Shown in pieces: positions 1 through 10,760 of a stretch of DNA of 64,000 nt. Below the pieces are notes generated by a model. The model did no database searches, had not been told where the DNA came from, and saw only the letters and a program-made list of their open reading frames with translations. The stretch is from Nematopogon swammerdamellus (lineage: Eukaryota > Arthropoda > Insecta > Lepidoptera > Adelidae). Position 1 is the stretch's first letter. Each line of letters starts with the position of its first letter. A program made the translations under genes and the position numbers. The stretch is taken from NCBI GenBank assembly GCA_946902875.1, contig OX336338.1, positions 9,291,971 to 9,355,970 of the forward strand, read 5' to 3'.

Positions 1-135
1 TTTCCGTAGCGTCCAATTTTCTTCCAGTCCTCCCGGCCAACAGCCGGGAGGACTGGAAGAAAATTGGAGAAGCGTATGTCCAGCAGTGGACGCATACACG
101 CTGACTGACTAACTGACTGACTATTTGACTGTATA
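1..135 (+). repeat. RTE-type LINE 3' tail with inverted duplication
   Basis: The stretch from about 50 reads GGACTGGAAGAAAATTGG and then GCGTATGTCCAGCAGTGGAC followed by CTGACTGACT repeats. This is the 3' tail of RTE-like LINEs in Lepidoptera, and it recurs at 4085-4200 (reverse) and 58190-58262 (forward). Positions 13-37 are a perfect reverse complement of 43-67, with a 5-base loop, so the tail has been copied back on itself. Confidence 0.6.
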
Positions 136-180
136 TTTGACTGATTATTTGCTATTTTTTGGTTTCAGTATCCGTACGTA

Positions 181-563
181 AGCCTATTATTACTATTACG
201 CCGTCCGTCTGTCAGTCGGTCTGTCCGTTTGTCCTACCTTTAATATAACTGTATCTTTTGAATCGTAATAGGTAGCCGGTTGAAATTTCCACAGAATATG
301 TGTTATGTGCGGATATCCTAACAAATAATAAAATAAACAAAATAAAAAGTTAAGGGCGTCCCCATACAGAACCGTGTTTTTTTTTACAGAACGTTTTAAG
401 TTTTTGCTCTCCCGTAAAAATTTTAATACACACAAGCGTCAAACTTGCTGTGATTATAGTTTTAATTTAGCATTAAAAAAACAAAATAAAAACCGGCTAT
501 TTACCTACGTGGTGGTGGGAACCCTCGGTGCGTGAGTCCGACTCGCACGTAGTCGGTTTTTTT
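181..563 (-). repeat. Repeat family A copy, reverse orientation
   Basis: The right end (about 520-563) carries GGGAACCCTCGGTGCG, GTCCGACTCGCACG and GTCGGTTTTTTT, the reverse complement of the family A start. The left end has the CCGTCCGTCTGTCAGTCGG run typical of the other end. The inside is diverged and AT-rich. The 79-aa reverse frame in it is not a gene. Confidence 0.65.
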
Positions 564-1190
564 AGATTTTCGTGTCAAAAATGGTACAAAAAAATTTAAT
601 TCAGATAATATTCGAATTGTTTGGACCATTTTATGGATCTTTGTACATTTGGAACTTGAACTGTTGTCATTTTCAGAATTACAGCCATAGCTAGGTAGAT
701 ACTTATTACCGGAGTGAAGCTTTTTAACGCACGCTTGGGGGGACCTAACTCAAAAAAAACGTCAAGAAAGTAAGAATGGAAGATGCAGTGCTCCTCATTG
801 GCTGGCAATGAGGAGTTTTTTGAAGTCGAACCATTGTGTAAGTTTACAGGATTTACAGTATACAGGAAATAAAATTAATAATTGCATTTAAAGTATAATG
901 CGTCCGACACCTTTTTTTTTCTCGAAAAATCACGCTGAATAAAAAAAAACTAAAACATTACATTACCTACACAGACGATGTTCATTTTCAGTCGCGAGCG
1001 TACAAGAGGGATAAACGTGAGCGGATTTTATAAACAGTCGTCGTCTTTTCATATTGTTTAAACAGTTTGGATCGTCTCGCACCATTTGTATGCAACACCG
1101 GACTGAAGAGTCCTTCCATCATCGCTTCTTCGTCTTGGCGAGGAATATACTTTCAGACGTGAGTGGTAAGCAATTGTGTACGGCCATACA
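564..1190. other. No gene seen
   Basis: AT-rich unique-looking sequence with poly-A and poly-T runs. Short open frames on both strands show no motif, splice context or resemblance to a family I recognise. Confidence 0.5.
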
Positions 1191-1194
1191 TAAA

Positions 1195-1700
1195 TATCAA
1201 ATCAAATCAAATCAAAAAACGTTTATTGCACATAAAGTTGTACAGAAGGTAGCACTTCATGCCTATGGAATTTTCCGCCAGCCTTCCCTTTTTTACATAT
1301 AAAAACCAGGGTAGGTGCAACAAAACAAAGTCTTAAATGATAGAAAAATTGAAAAACAAAAAATGTATATATATATACATATAATACATACATATAATAA
1401 CCATATAGTATCCATAGTAAATAGTAAATATTTAAGCATATACAAAATAAAACTCAGACAATAAATATTATGAATTACCTAACTCAGAAACCAGGGACAC
1501 GGAAGAAGGAGATGAGGTTTAGGGTTTGAGATGGTCTTTCAAGAGCACTCTGAACGTGTGGATCGAATCACATTGTCGTAAACGAAGAGGAAGTTCGTTC
1601 CACATGCGTGCAGCGTGCACTGTGAAAGAGTCAGTGTAAAAGACTGAGGAGTGGGACGGGATAGCAAGAACAAGGGTGTCAGAGTCAAATATACGAGTAT
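1195..1700 (-). mobile_element. CR1/Zenon-like LINE 3' fragment
   Basis: Reverse-strand translation from about 1685 to 1529 gives the C-terminus of a CR1-type reverse transcriptase ORF: ARMWNELPLRLRQCDSIHTF, then RVLLKDHLKP and a stop. The x-RxWNELP...LR signature is characteristic of CR1/Jockey-clade ORF2 ends. Downstream on the reverse strand is an AT-rich 3' UTR ending in TTTGA repeats (1195-1218), a typical CR1 microsatellite tail. The copy is 5'-truncated and cannot encode an active enzyme. Confidence 0.75.
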
Positions 1701-1802
1701 ATAGGAAAACTTTATGTTTAATATGTACCTACCACTTTCCCCAGACATCTTGTCTCTCTCTGATACTCATTGCAATTTGCAAGTAATATGTTCATAAAAT
1801 AT

Positions 1803-1855
1803 AAACAAGGCGAGTTGGACTCGCACACCGAGGGTCCCGTACCATCACTCAATAT
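1803..1855 (+). repeat. Repeat family A fragment
   Basis: GGCGAGTTGGACTCGCAC followed by ACCGAGGGTCCCGTACC matches the start of family A. Only about 50 bases are recognisable. Confidence 0.6.
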
Positions 1856-2189
1856 ATTTGTATTATGTATGTACGAAAAAATAATTTTATCCAGCTGGTC
1901 TGATGATGGAGACGGAAGTTGGCCATAGGAACTCCTAAACTACACATGATAAACACATCGTGTTTGGGCTCGTTGCATTTGTCTTCACGAGCAATTTACT
2001 TTAGACCTAGGAGATTCTCAATTCGATTCGATTCTCTTTTTGGGTGTTTGTTACGCGATTACTCCGTCAATTGTGGGCCGATTTTGAAAATTGTTTTTGT
2101 TTGAAAGGGGATAACCCTGAGATGGTCCCATTTTAATTTGGTCAAGATCGGACTGGAAGAAATTACTAAAAAAAACTGTGAAATAAAAA

Positions 2190-2436
2190 ACTATTTAAAA
2201 AGATATAAAAACCGCCTTCAAAAATGTATGAAATAAAAAAAAAATCGAATCCTAGAGTTGAAGACGGTGCTAAAGCAAGCAAAAAAAAGATGCATGAAAG
2301 AAAACATGAGTGGATGATATCCTTTGTAATTTGTGTAGCCTTCTTTTCTTTAGCACCGCCTTCAACTCTAGGGTTCGATTTTTTTTATTTCATACATTTT
2401 TGACGGCTGTTCTTATATTTTTTTAAATATTTTTTT
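2190..2436. repeat. Foldback element (MITE-like)
   Basis: Two arms of about 95 bases (2190-2287 and 2340-2436) are near-perfect reverse complements. Both carry CTAGAGTTGAAGACGGTGC or its complement and a long A/T run beside CGCCTTCA. The loop is about 50 bases. No coding capacity. Confidence 0.7.
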
Positions 2437-2700
2437 TCAATAACTCGAAGGGATCGCAGACCTTAGTATTTCATATAAATTTCAATTTGATATCTTGACT
2501 CGTTCCTGAGAAAAGGGACCTTTACATACAAAACAAGCAATTTTTATTTAAATATCATATAACTACAAGTTTAAAATTTTCGGATTTTTTCCTTTACTTG
2601 TGCTATAAGATCTTGCTTGCCAAATTTCATGATTCCACTCACCGACTCCTTTAAGTAAGACAACGGAAATTATTTTTACTTTTTAATTAAAGGCGTAATG
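2437..2700 (+). repeat. Repeat family B copy
   Basis: Shares a series of blocks with 4770-4990: TTAGTATTTCATAT, TTCCTGAGAAAA, TCGGATTTTTTCCTTTA, CAAATTTCATGATTC and CCGACTCCTTTAAGTAAG. Reverse-oriented relatives lie at 55620-55870. Confidence 0.6.
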
Positions 2701-2939
2701 ATCTATTGAGTTTATCTGTACTAGGAACAGTGCCAATGTTGTACCGTTACATTTGGTTGATTGTTCTCAGTATCGATTGAGTATAATATATTTGATTGAG
2801 ATGATACCGAGAGATTAGTGGGCAGCTGGGTACCTACGTCTACGGCTAGATAAACTTCCACTTCCTTTACACTTGCTCATGATTCATTCATTATGTAGTT
2901 ACCTATTGTATATATTCTATATATGCACTGTGTGGGGCC

Positions 2940-3250
2940 GGTACTTAAAAAGAATAGCCGCACTGCATCTCGGCGACTAAGGGATAAGGACAAGGCGTCG
3001 CCGTGCTAAAGGGCGACAGGATATCCACCTCTCACCTAGGCGCGGTCCTCCCACAGAATCATGCAGCAGGTGGGTCTTCGTGCCTTGACTGCTGCTTGAT
3101 TATTAATCTTGTTCTAATACATTGCTAAACGTGGTGATCGGTGTTGTGCTGTAATTGACAAGAGTACTTGCAGGGCAACACCGATTACTCTGCTTACCCC
3201 GATTGTCGGGATACAGCGTGTGATATGTATGTACTATTGTATAATATAAA
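2940..3250 (-). repeat. Repeat family C copy
   Basis: Contains GTGCTAAAGGGCGACAGG, CAGGTGGGTCTTCGTGCC and CGATTACTCTGCTTACC in this order. The same blocks occur reversed at 53530-53795 and partly at 29040-29136, 14640-14950 and 20340-20415. Function unknown; it may be a LINE untranslated region. Confidence 0.6.
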
Positions 3251-4080
3251 GGTATACATATGCTTTCTATACCGGGTATGTTATGTATGTCTACTTAGCC
3301 GATTTCAATATGTACGTATTAAATATTGTGATAATGGCACAACATTTAAAGGTGCATAACGAGATTTATATTATTAATATTATTTTATTTAAACTACCAA
3401 AATACGAGCATCTAGTGTTGTCACCAACACAATACCTTCGGCTAAAATGTAGCTCCCGGTTAACTCCTATCTGAATGAATGAGAAATAGCACATTATCCG
3501 ACAAATAACTGTCGAACGAGTATTGACCGGAGGTCGTGAAAACGCTCAAGGTAACTGCATGCACTGCGCGAATACGAATCCGCGGGTGCAAGCATGATAA
3601 CGACACTCCGCTGGAGTAAAATGCATAGCTCGTAAATTTTTAGCGAAAGGGAAAATTAACTACGAATTGAAGAAAAAAAGTAAAAAGCTACCGAATTAGA
3701 TATATTTTAATCTATGAATAAAATATTGTTTTTCAAAAACTTTGCTTTGTTCAGTACGTCCAATGCCTACTTTTGTATGAGTAAATTCAGCGTAATGTTC
3801 ATGATTTTTTTTTTCTATCAAGCGAAGCTATTGTATTTGTATTGTATTGTTTATTGATCATTCATATGGCAGTTAGACTGCTCTCGAACTTGTCACAATT
3901 AGTTCTATCCGGTTCGATTACACCCACGAAGAAGAACCCACAAGAAACTTCGCAGGGTATTTTTTAAACATATTTTTACGTGAAAATCGTCTTTTCAATG
4001 AAATCGTCTTTTCAAAAATCTGCCCTAGTAGATGAAGCTTCCTAATAGAATAATACCTAACTAATTGCCTAATAGACAAA
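3251..4080. other. No gene seen; possible LINE tail
   Basis: AT-rich sequence. About 3835-3990 holds TATTGTATTGTTTATTGAT next to a diverged block, which may be a reversed LINE 3' end like that at 51970-52130. Nothing else is recognised. Confidence 0.4.
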
Positions 4081-4084
4081 ACTG

Positions 4085-4200
4085 AATATGTCAGTCAGTC
4101 AGCGTGTAAGCGTCCACTGCTGGACATACGCTGCTTCAATTTTCCTCCAGTCCTCCCAGCCTTCAGCGTTACGGAACCACTGCTTTCAGTCGTATATACT
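4085..4200 (-). repeat. RTE-type LINE 3' tail, reverse
   Basis: TCAGTCAGTCAGCGTGTAAG, then CGTCCACTGCTGGACATACG and CAATTTTCCTCCAGTCCTCC, is the reverse complement of the tail at 50-110 and 58190-58262. The 118-aa forward frame running through it is not a gene. Confidence 0.65.
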
Positions 4201-4340
4201 TCCAACGTCAGGACTTGCCCCTAAGAACTCAATAAATGTGGTCAAACCAAAATTCATTCTTCAGACGTTCTTACGTCTGAAGAATGAAAAAAAAAATATT
4301 TGGAAACTAAATATCGCATACTATAATTTATGTTATGTTA

Positions 4341-4440
4341 CTAGCATTTGCCAGCGGCTTCGCTCGCGTGAAATTCGTATTTACAAAGTAGAAAGTAAGT
4401 TAGCCCATTACCGTACTTTTAATTCGGTACTCCCAAAAGG
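4341..4440 (-). mobile_element. Helitron 3' terminus, reverse
   Basis: CTAG at 4341-4344 is followed by a block containing CAGCGGCTTCGCTCGCGTG. On the reverse strand this is the Helitron 3' end: a GC-rich hairpin about 10 bases before CTAG. The 5' end was not found, so the copy is truncated or decayed. Confidence 0.5.
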
Positions 4441-5236
4441 ATAGACCGATTTGGATGCGATTTTTTTTATTGGAAAGCTGTTTTAATCGAGATGGTTGGT
4501 AGCTATGTTTGTAATCAAGTAATCAAGTAATTAAAGTAAAGTAACTTAAGTAATCAAAAAATTTATTTTCTTAAAAAGTGGGCCGATTTGCATGGGGTTT
4601 TTTTTTACTTTTAGTTGGGGGACCGCTAAGTAAATACAATATAAAAACTCAGAGTTGCGCGGGTATTTACTTAGCGGTCCACCGACTCCTTTAAGTAAGT
4701 AAACGGAAATTATTTTTGACTTTTTAAGGGTCGGGGGTTTTTTTATTGCGTTGATTTAGAAGCTTGCATTTTCTACACCTCAAAGAGATCGTAGATTTCA
4801 GTATTTCATATCAATTTCAATTTGATGTTTTTATCCGTTCCTGAGAAAAAGCGTCCTTTATATACAAAACAAACTCATTTTTTTCATGTCATATAACTAC
4901 TAATTTACATTTTTCGGATTTTTTCCTTTAGTTACCTGTGCTGTGAGACCTAGCTTCTTACCAAATTTCATGATTCTAGGTTAACGGGAAGTACTTTATG
5001 GTTTTGATTTGATTTGCCAGTAGCAAAATAATGGCCGTATCTAGTGATTGCGTTTACTTAGAAGCTTAAATGTTTTACACCTCCGAGGGAACGTAGACCT
5101 TAGTATTTGATATTAATTTCAACTTGATACCTCTACACGTTCCTGAGAAAAAAGCTCTTAACAGACAGACAGACGGACAACAAAGTAATCCTATAAGGGT
5201 TCCGTTTTTTCCTCCTTTGAGGTAAGGAACCCTAAA
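4441..5236 (+). repeat. Composite of repeat family B blocks
   Basis: Blocks at 4600-4740 match the foldback at 38160-38347 (ACCGCTAAGTAAAT and CCGACTCCTTTAAGTAAG). 4770-4990 matches 2437-2700, and 5000-5160 repeats the same order again. It ends with CAGACAGACAGACGGACA, CCTATAAGGGTTCCG and GGAACCCTAAAAA, the terminus shared with family A. Probably two or more overlapping insertions. Confidence 0.6.
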
Positions 5237-5678
5237 AAGTAATATTAATAACTAAAGAATTACAACCTACCTAACAAACATTAAAATACTATCAAAAGGG
5301 GCGTTTTCAAATGTTCCTAGACCACTTGCGGCATTACCCCGCTCTGGATGGCAAGGCTTACCCTTTGCATGAAGTAGGCCCTTGATTGCGAGACGCCAAT
5401 AATATGTACTTACAATACAACAATTTACTAATACACCTTCGAACCCTTGCAGAGGTTGTCCAGATCTTTATGTCGACTGCTCAGTAGAGATTCTATGATG
5501 GATGATAGACAAATATATATTGTGAAGTAATACGCCTAGCTGATTTCATAGCCGTCTCTAATCTGTGGGTACAGAGAGAGTGCTAGAGAGTGCTAGAGAC
5601 GGCTATGCTGATTTACTACCCACGACCGTGATAGGTGAGTGAGTACCACATTAGAACAAGTCACTATTCACCTACAAC
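5237..5678. other. No gene; small inverted repeat at 5545-5605
   Basis: CATAGCCGTCTCTAAT near 5549 is matched in reverse by GCTAGAGACGGCTATG near 5590. The loop contains a repeated AGAGAGTGCT. Otherwise nothing is recognised. Confidence 0.4.
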
Positions 5679-5833
5679 CTAGTTCACCCGGTTCTTTTCT
5701 ATTCTGTGACCCGGTGTTATGGGCTGACCAAAGAGTTTGTATTACGTCGCTGCGCTCCTCGTAATACAAACTCTTTGGGGCTGACATCACGGATGTTGTA
5801 GGTGATGTAGCCATCCGTGTCAGTTTCCATAAA
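5679..5833 (+). repeat. Repeat family D copy, split by an insertion
   Basis: Contains GTTCACCCGG, GGTGTTATGGGCTGAC, then ATCACGGATGTTGTAGGTG and ATGTAGCCATCCGTGTCAG, the core of family D. It is interrupted at 5729-5777 by a small palindromic insertion. Confidence 0.7.
5729..5777. mobile_element. 49-bp palindromic hAT-like MITE
   Basis: Perfect 18-base terminal inverted repeats, CAAAGAGTTTGTATTACG and its complement, enclose a 13-base loop. The 8 bases GGGCTGAC lie directly on both sides (5721-5728 and 5778-5785), while uninterrupted family D copies have them once. This is therefore a real insertion with an 8-bp target duplication, the hallmark of hAT transposition. A second copy with its own 8-bp duplication is at 57881-57921. 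The element is far too small to encode anything and must have been moved in trans. Confidence 0.75.
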
Positions 5834-5845
5834 AAAAAAACAATC

Positions 5846-6224
5846 TGCGGTAGGTAGTAGCCTAGTAGTGCTTAGGGCTGCTCTTTCCACTTCACTAAGA
5901 CATTTTCAAGATCTTAATGCGTCAGGATTTTTCATTTTCGTTACTTTAATGACAACGATACTTAACACGAATGTGTGATAATGAAATATTGTTAACATTG
6001 TGTGTGTTGGGTAATATGGTTAACATGTTGTAGTTTTTTGGGAATCCCGGAAGTCTAGGAATGATTTCATTGAGCCTGAACTTTTAATTCGGTCTCTTGC
6101 CCTAAGTGACACCACAAAACTAGCTAGGAATGTAGGTATATGTTCTGTTTATATCAGGACGTCCCAGGACTGCTTAGAGAATTATTATTATTTATTTATT
6201 TATTTAAATTCAGAATGGAATTTC
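5846..6224. other. No gene seen
   Basis: AT-rich sequence ending in a TTATTATTTATTTATTTATT run at about 6182-6205, directly left of the large mobile element. No repeat family was recognised. Confidence 0.4.
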
Positions 6225-6228
6225 TTAC
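6225..6228. repeat. Left target site duplication, TTAC
   Basis: TTAC sits directly before the TG that opens the left terminal repeat. The same TTAC directly follows the CA that closes the right repeat (26037-26040). Four-base duplications are usual for Ty3/gypsy-type integrases and occur in BEL/Pao. Confidence 0.8.
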
Positions 6229-7687
6229 TGTAATAACCTCTACCCTATACCTATTGTTTTTCCTTAGATATTAAAGGCAGAATTATCAAAAATCAACTCT
6301 TTAGCTCTAGAACAACTAGAATATAAAGAATCGAAATATGGCCAGCGTATAACTTTCAAGTGATCTCTAGGTTTGTCAGAAACAGTGTCGCTAATTCGTA
6401 CACATAATTCCTGTAAAATGGACCCAATTATTACTTCCTTTTCAGGAAGCCGTTGTGTACCGTAATAACTCAGAGTACTAACTCTCATTTCCTAAATCTA
6501 TTCTAGTAAATTCTAATATCAACATTAAAGCACTTACCAAACTAATTGCTCATTCATCTATAGTCATTTAAACCCTTCTGGTTTCCCTCTGTGTTCTATG
6601 TGCACGCTTCGACAGCGCGCTCACGTACCTCGCTTGCGAGCTTGTGAGACCCGCCAAAATTCAAAATGAAAGTGTTCTGATGTTTGTGTTATTGTTATTA
6701 TTAAATTATGATCAATGTATTACTTGATAGCTTAATTTTGTTGTGCTGTTCAATAGATGAAATCTATTATTTTATATTTTCTTCTAAATTTTAGAACTTC
6801 AACAATACAAACTTTTATTGACCCCTTTTGAAGGGGTTTGTGGAACTGGCCCCACTAAATTCGTATGGACCCTCGGTCCATACGATATTTATCCATCGCC
6901 AGTCCCCGTGACTCCCAACGCAGATAAATTTGTACTTAAGCTACAAATTTATTATTTGTCCCTAGGAGTCCCCGTTTTCTGATCTGTACAAAATATACAT
7001 CTTAAGACAGATTTACCAATTTAATCTCGTAGTGTTATGTTGGAGTTCAAAAGATATTCTTTTGTCCTCCCTAAAGGCATAAGTGTATGCTTTTAATTGT
7101 GAGTGTATAGTGTATATGTTATGGTTTATATTTCTGTGGCTATCTATTGATATACCTACAGAAATTGTTTTATTCCAAATGATGCGGTCAGGGGTCCACC
7201 TTTCACCGAAATCAATTAGGAATATTTTCTTAAGGGTTTATTAAAATGGTGTGCTGGTCATAATCTACATAACCTATACAGGTATATTTAAACCTGATTT
7301 ACGCAATCTCCCTACATCCTAAAACGTAACTAGCCAGTATGTTGCATATGCATATATATTACAAAATTTACCTTTGAATTCCACTATCCTAACCGGTCTG
7401 ACACGATTCACTAAAATCACCTTAAATAAAACACCATTACAAATAGAATAGCGTAAAACAATAAATTCAAACGAAACCACAACACCCGCCACTGAATCTA
7501 ATCGCGAAGTTAACACTTAATAAAAATATACTTTTATATCAAAATACGGTAAAACCACTGATTTTACATATTTAAATTCGACATATTTTTTAATAATTAC
7601 GCGTGGTTCAAACACTCTTATATACGTATGATTTACGAATTTAAAGATCGGGTTTTGTTTCTTTTAATCTTCTCTATATTTTAAAAT

Positions 7688-8690
7688 ACCTTCCCAATGT
7701 ACTAGTCCTCATGGCAGGCCAGTTCGGACATAGTGTCATTGTAAAAGTTCTTTGGAAATCCTTCCATCACCAGTCAAGATTCCAGAATCCAGCTCAACCT
7801 TCATCCAGAACTCAAAAGGCTCAAAAAGAACATCCAAAATATAATTCGCAACCTAGTTGAAAATTCCTATATCACCCCCAAAATTACAAAATCCAGCTCA
7901 ACCTTCATTTGCAACTCCGAAAGCTTTACAGAAATTCCCACACTAAAATTCACGAATCAAACAAACTCTATTCACTGACTTCCTTTATGTACGTGAAATT
8001 TATGATCAGGTCACAGTCCATTATATTTTAATATAAAATAAAACCTTCCCAATGTACCTGTCCTCATGGTAGGCCAGTTCGGACATAGTGTCATTGTAAA
8101 AGTTCTTTGGAAGTCCTTCCATCACCAGTCAAGATTCCAGAATCCAGCTCGACCTTCATCCAGAACTCAAAAGGCTCAAAAAGAACATCCAAAATATTTT
8201 CCGTAAAACTAGTTGAAAACCCCTATATCACCCCCAGAATTACAAAATCCAGCTCAACCTTCATTTGCAACTCCGAAAGCTTTACAGAAATTCCCACACT
8301 AAAATTTACGAAACAAACAAACTTTATTCACCGGTTTTTACAAAATCATTTATGAACTAAGAAAACCTTCCCAATGTACCAGTCCTCATGGTAGGCCAGT
8401 TCGGACATAGTGTCATTGTAAAAGTTCTTTGGAAGTCCTTCCATCACCAGTCAAGATTCCAGAATCCAGCTCGACCTTCATCCAGAACTCAAAAGGCTCA
8501 AAAAGAACATCCAAAATATTTTCCGTAAAACTAGTTGAAAACCCCTATATCACCCCCAAAATTACAAAATCCAGCTCAACCTTCATTTGCAACTCCGAAA
8601 GCTTTACAGAAATTCCCACACTAATATTCACGAAATTAAACTAATTTCAATCACCGGGGTTTTTTACCAAATTCATTTACTAAGAAAACC
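7688..8690. repeat. Three tandem 320-355-bp repeats in the left LTR
   Basis: Copies begin at 7688, 8043 and 8365 with ACCTTCCCAATGTAC. They share CCAGTTCGGACATAGTGTC, CATCACCAGTCAAGATTCC and GCAACTCCGAAAGCTTTACA. Copies 2 and 3 keep one frame open for 82 and 71 codons (in track numbering from a TTG). Copy 1 is broken in that frame by a small indel. The same array is at 22696-23698 in the right LTR. Confidence 0.8.
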
Positions 8691-8931
8691 CAATCAAAAA
8701 TACACGCGAGCGAAGCCGAGTGAAATTATTCACTAGGAAAACCCAATCGAAAATACACGCGAGCGAAGCCGAGCGATACTTCTTTCCCGAACTTATTCGA
8801 AAACTCACGCGAGCGAAGCCGTACTAACTTTCGTACCTGGGCTCTCGCTAAATACGCACGACCGTCTCCTTCGACTCCCAAAACAGACTGAACTCCCCAC
8901 GCTCCCCTCCCTCTCCTTTTATAATCTTTCC

Positions 8932-9205
8932 TCGTGTCACAATCCTGACACGCAGGAACAAATCGAACGGTGGCCTCCTAGTATGGCCATGACACGTTCG
9001 TGTCACGGAGCGCGATTTTGTATGGAGATTGAATTTCGATTTTTAGTATGGGCTGGACACGTTTGTGTCACGCAGGAACAAATCGATCGGCTGCCTCGTA
9101 GTATGGCCGTGTCACGTTTCTGTCCGGACTCGTAATTTTGTATGGAGGATAATTTTATGTTTTTAGTATGAACTGGACACGTTTGTGACACGATATAAAT
9201 TCGAT
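8932..9205. repeat. TGACACG palindrome cluster 1 (left LTR)
   Basis: About two units of roughly 120 bases, each with a palindrome such as TGACACGTTCGTGTCA, the spacer GCAGGAACAAATCGA, and TAGTATGGCC on the way to the next palindrome. Half-units alternate TAGTATGGCCGTG and TAGTATGGGCTGG. Clustered CACG palindromes suggest binding sites for a dimeric factor; that is an inference. Confidence 0.6.
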
Positions 9206-9689
9206 TTTGGAGGGAAAACAAACCCTCTTCGTACCTTCCACATGGTACCTAAAGCTGTTTCGCTCGTCAGCGATGCGATTTACCTCTACTTCGGGGGTTT
9301 TAACACCACTTCCCCGCACCCATTGTGCATCTCCGCATGCAGAGAACTGTTGCTTTTGTTATATAAATTAATTGATGTTATTACATGTGCTCTATTAATA
9401 AATCGACTTTTAGCGCCATAACGGAGTGTTTTATTTATATATTTTTGTTTAATATCGTCTATATTCTTCGAGTATTTTCATTTAAAATGCTAACGTTCCA
9501 AGTTGTTAGTTTTCTTATTGTCTATATATTAATTCCTGTACATGCGTGATACCATCTTCCGTGTTTGATAATACTATTCATGTACGGAACCTGGACACGC
9601 AGAAACCAATCGAAATCTCCTTACCATCGTCGTGTTTTATTCATGTCAGGACACGAAACCATTCCTTCATACTAACACCGCTTAACGAA

Positions 9690-9835
9690 AACCCCTCCCG
9701 CACCGCTTGACAAATTACCTCAGGTCGCTCCGCCTCGCCCCGCGGCCCACGCGCGCCCGCAGCTCGGTAATACCTCACCCCTTGTCTTGTTTACCTCATA
9801 CCTCTCTCCGCCCCGCGCGCACGCTCCAACGGATA
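9690..9835. promoter_or_regulatory. CpG-rich block in left LTR
   Basis: A sharp GC-rich island in AT-rich surroundings, with GGTCGCTCCGCCTCGCCCCG and CCGCCCCGCGCGCACGCTCC between CTCATAC/ACCTCA motifs. A promoter role is inferred from composition alone. Confidence 0.3.
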
Positions 9836-10054
9836 TTTATTTGAATGTTGGCGTCATACTCAATGAAACGTTGTTTTGTTTTATTTTATGTTTTTGTTTA
9901 ATAACTGGTACTTTGTTTATATACTCTTCCCTTTATAAAATGTTTAGTGTATTAGTTTGAATCATTAATAAATAATTATTAAAATAATTTTAGACCCTGT
10001 GCGATATCTTCACAGAGATCACGAAACTTCAAATTCCCATAAACTCCGTCATGT

Positions 10055-10555
10055 CCAGATTCCAGACACGCAGGAACAAATAGACCAGCGACCTCATAGT
10101 ATGGCCGTGTCACATTCGTGTCCTGACACGAATTTAGTATGGAGATTAAATTGAATCATTAGTATGGACTCGACACGAATCGGACACGCAGGAACAAATC
10201 GAACGGCGCCCTCTTAGTATGGCCGTGACACGTTCTTGACACGCAGGAACAAAACGCTCGGTTGCCTCGTAGTATGGCCGTGACACGTTCGTGTCACAGA
10301 GCGAAATTTCGTATGGAGATAGAATTTAATTTTTAGTATGGGCTGGACACGGTTGTGACACGCTCGAACAAATCGAACGGTGGCCTCGTAGTATGGCCGT
10401 GTCACATTCGTGTCCTGATACTATTTTAGTATGGAGATAAAATTAGATTAATTAGTATGAGCTTGTCACGTTTCTGACACATAGGAACAAAACGTACGGT
10501 GGCCCCGCAGTATGAGCGTGTCACGATCGTGTCTTGACAATAATTCATTCTTTCA
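10055..10555. repeat. TGACACG palindrome cluster 2 (left LTR)
   Basis: About four further copies of the roughly 120-base unit: GACACGCAGGAACAAA, a GGCCTCGTAGTATGGCCGTG-type arm, then GTGACACGTTCGTGTCAC-type palindromes and TTTAGTATGGAGAT arms. The copies are diverged, so the array is older than the insertion. Repeated at 25063-25563. Confidence 0.65.
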
Positions 10556-10584
10556 TACTAACAACTCGCAGCGAAATAATCACT

Positions 10585-10760
10585 ACTCGCGCTCCTTGAC
10601 TCGCTACCTCAAGCCGCGCTCAAACGGCGTGATGATACCGCGATCTCTGACCCCGCGCCCGCAAGACGCGCGCCTTCTTACCTCACCTCTCCGCCGTTTC
10701 GTACGCGCCCATGTCTTGTTCCCCTCTCACCGCGTGTCAGGATTACCTCATGCTACCTTC
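10585..10760. promoter_or_regulatory. Second CpG-rich block in left LTR
   Basis: GC-rich island with AAACGGCGTGATGATACCGC and CCCGCGCCCGCAAGACGCGC. A diverged relative lies in the element's interior at 19110-19175, which suggests the interior and LTR share ancestry. Promoter activity is a guess from composition. Confidence 0.35.

Noticed and set aside
1803..1855. tRNA gene suspected in the CGAGTTGGACTCGC-type repeat
   Set aside because: It is one of many family A starts. No cloverleaf with acceptor and anticodon stems can be drawn. At most it is a tRNA-like SINE head.
4088..4444. 118-codon forward frame
   Set aside because: It overlaps a reversed RTE tail and a Helitron end.
8107..8644. Two similar 82- and 71-codon frames in each LTR
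   Set aside because: They start at TTG, derive from tandem noncoding units, and the third unit is frameshifted. Kept only as a weak finding.
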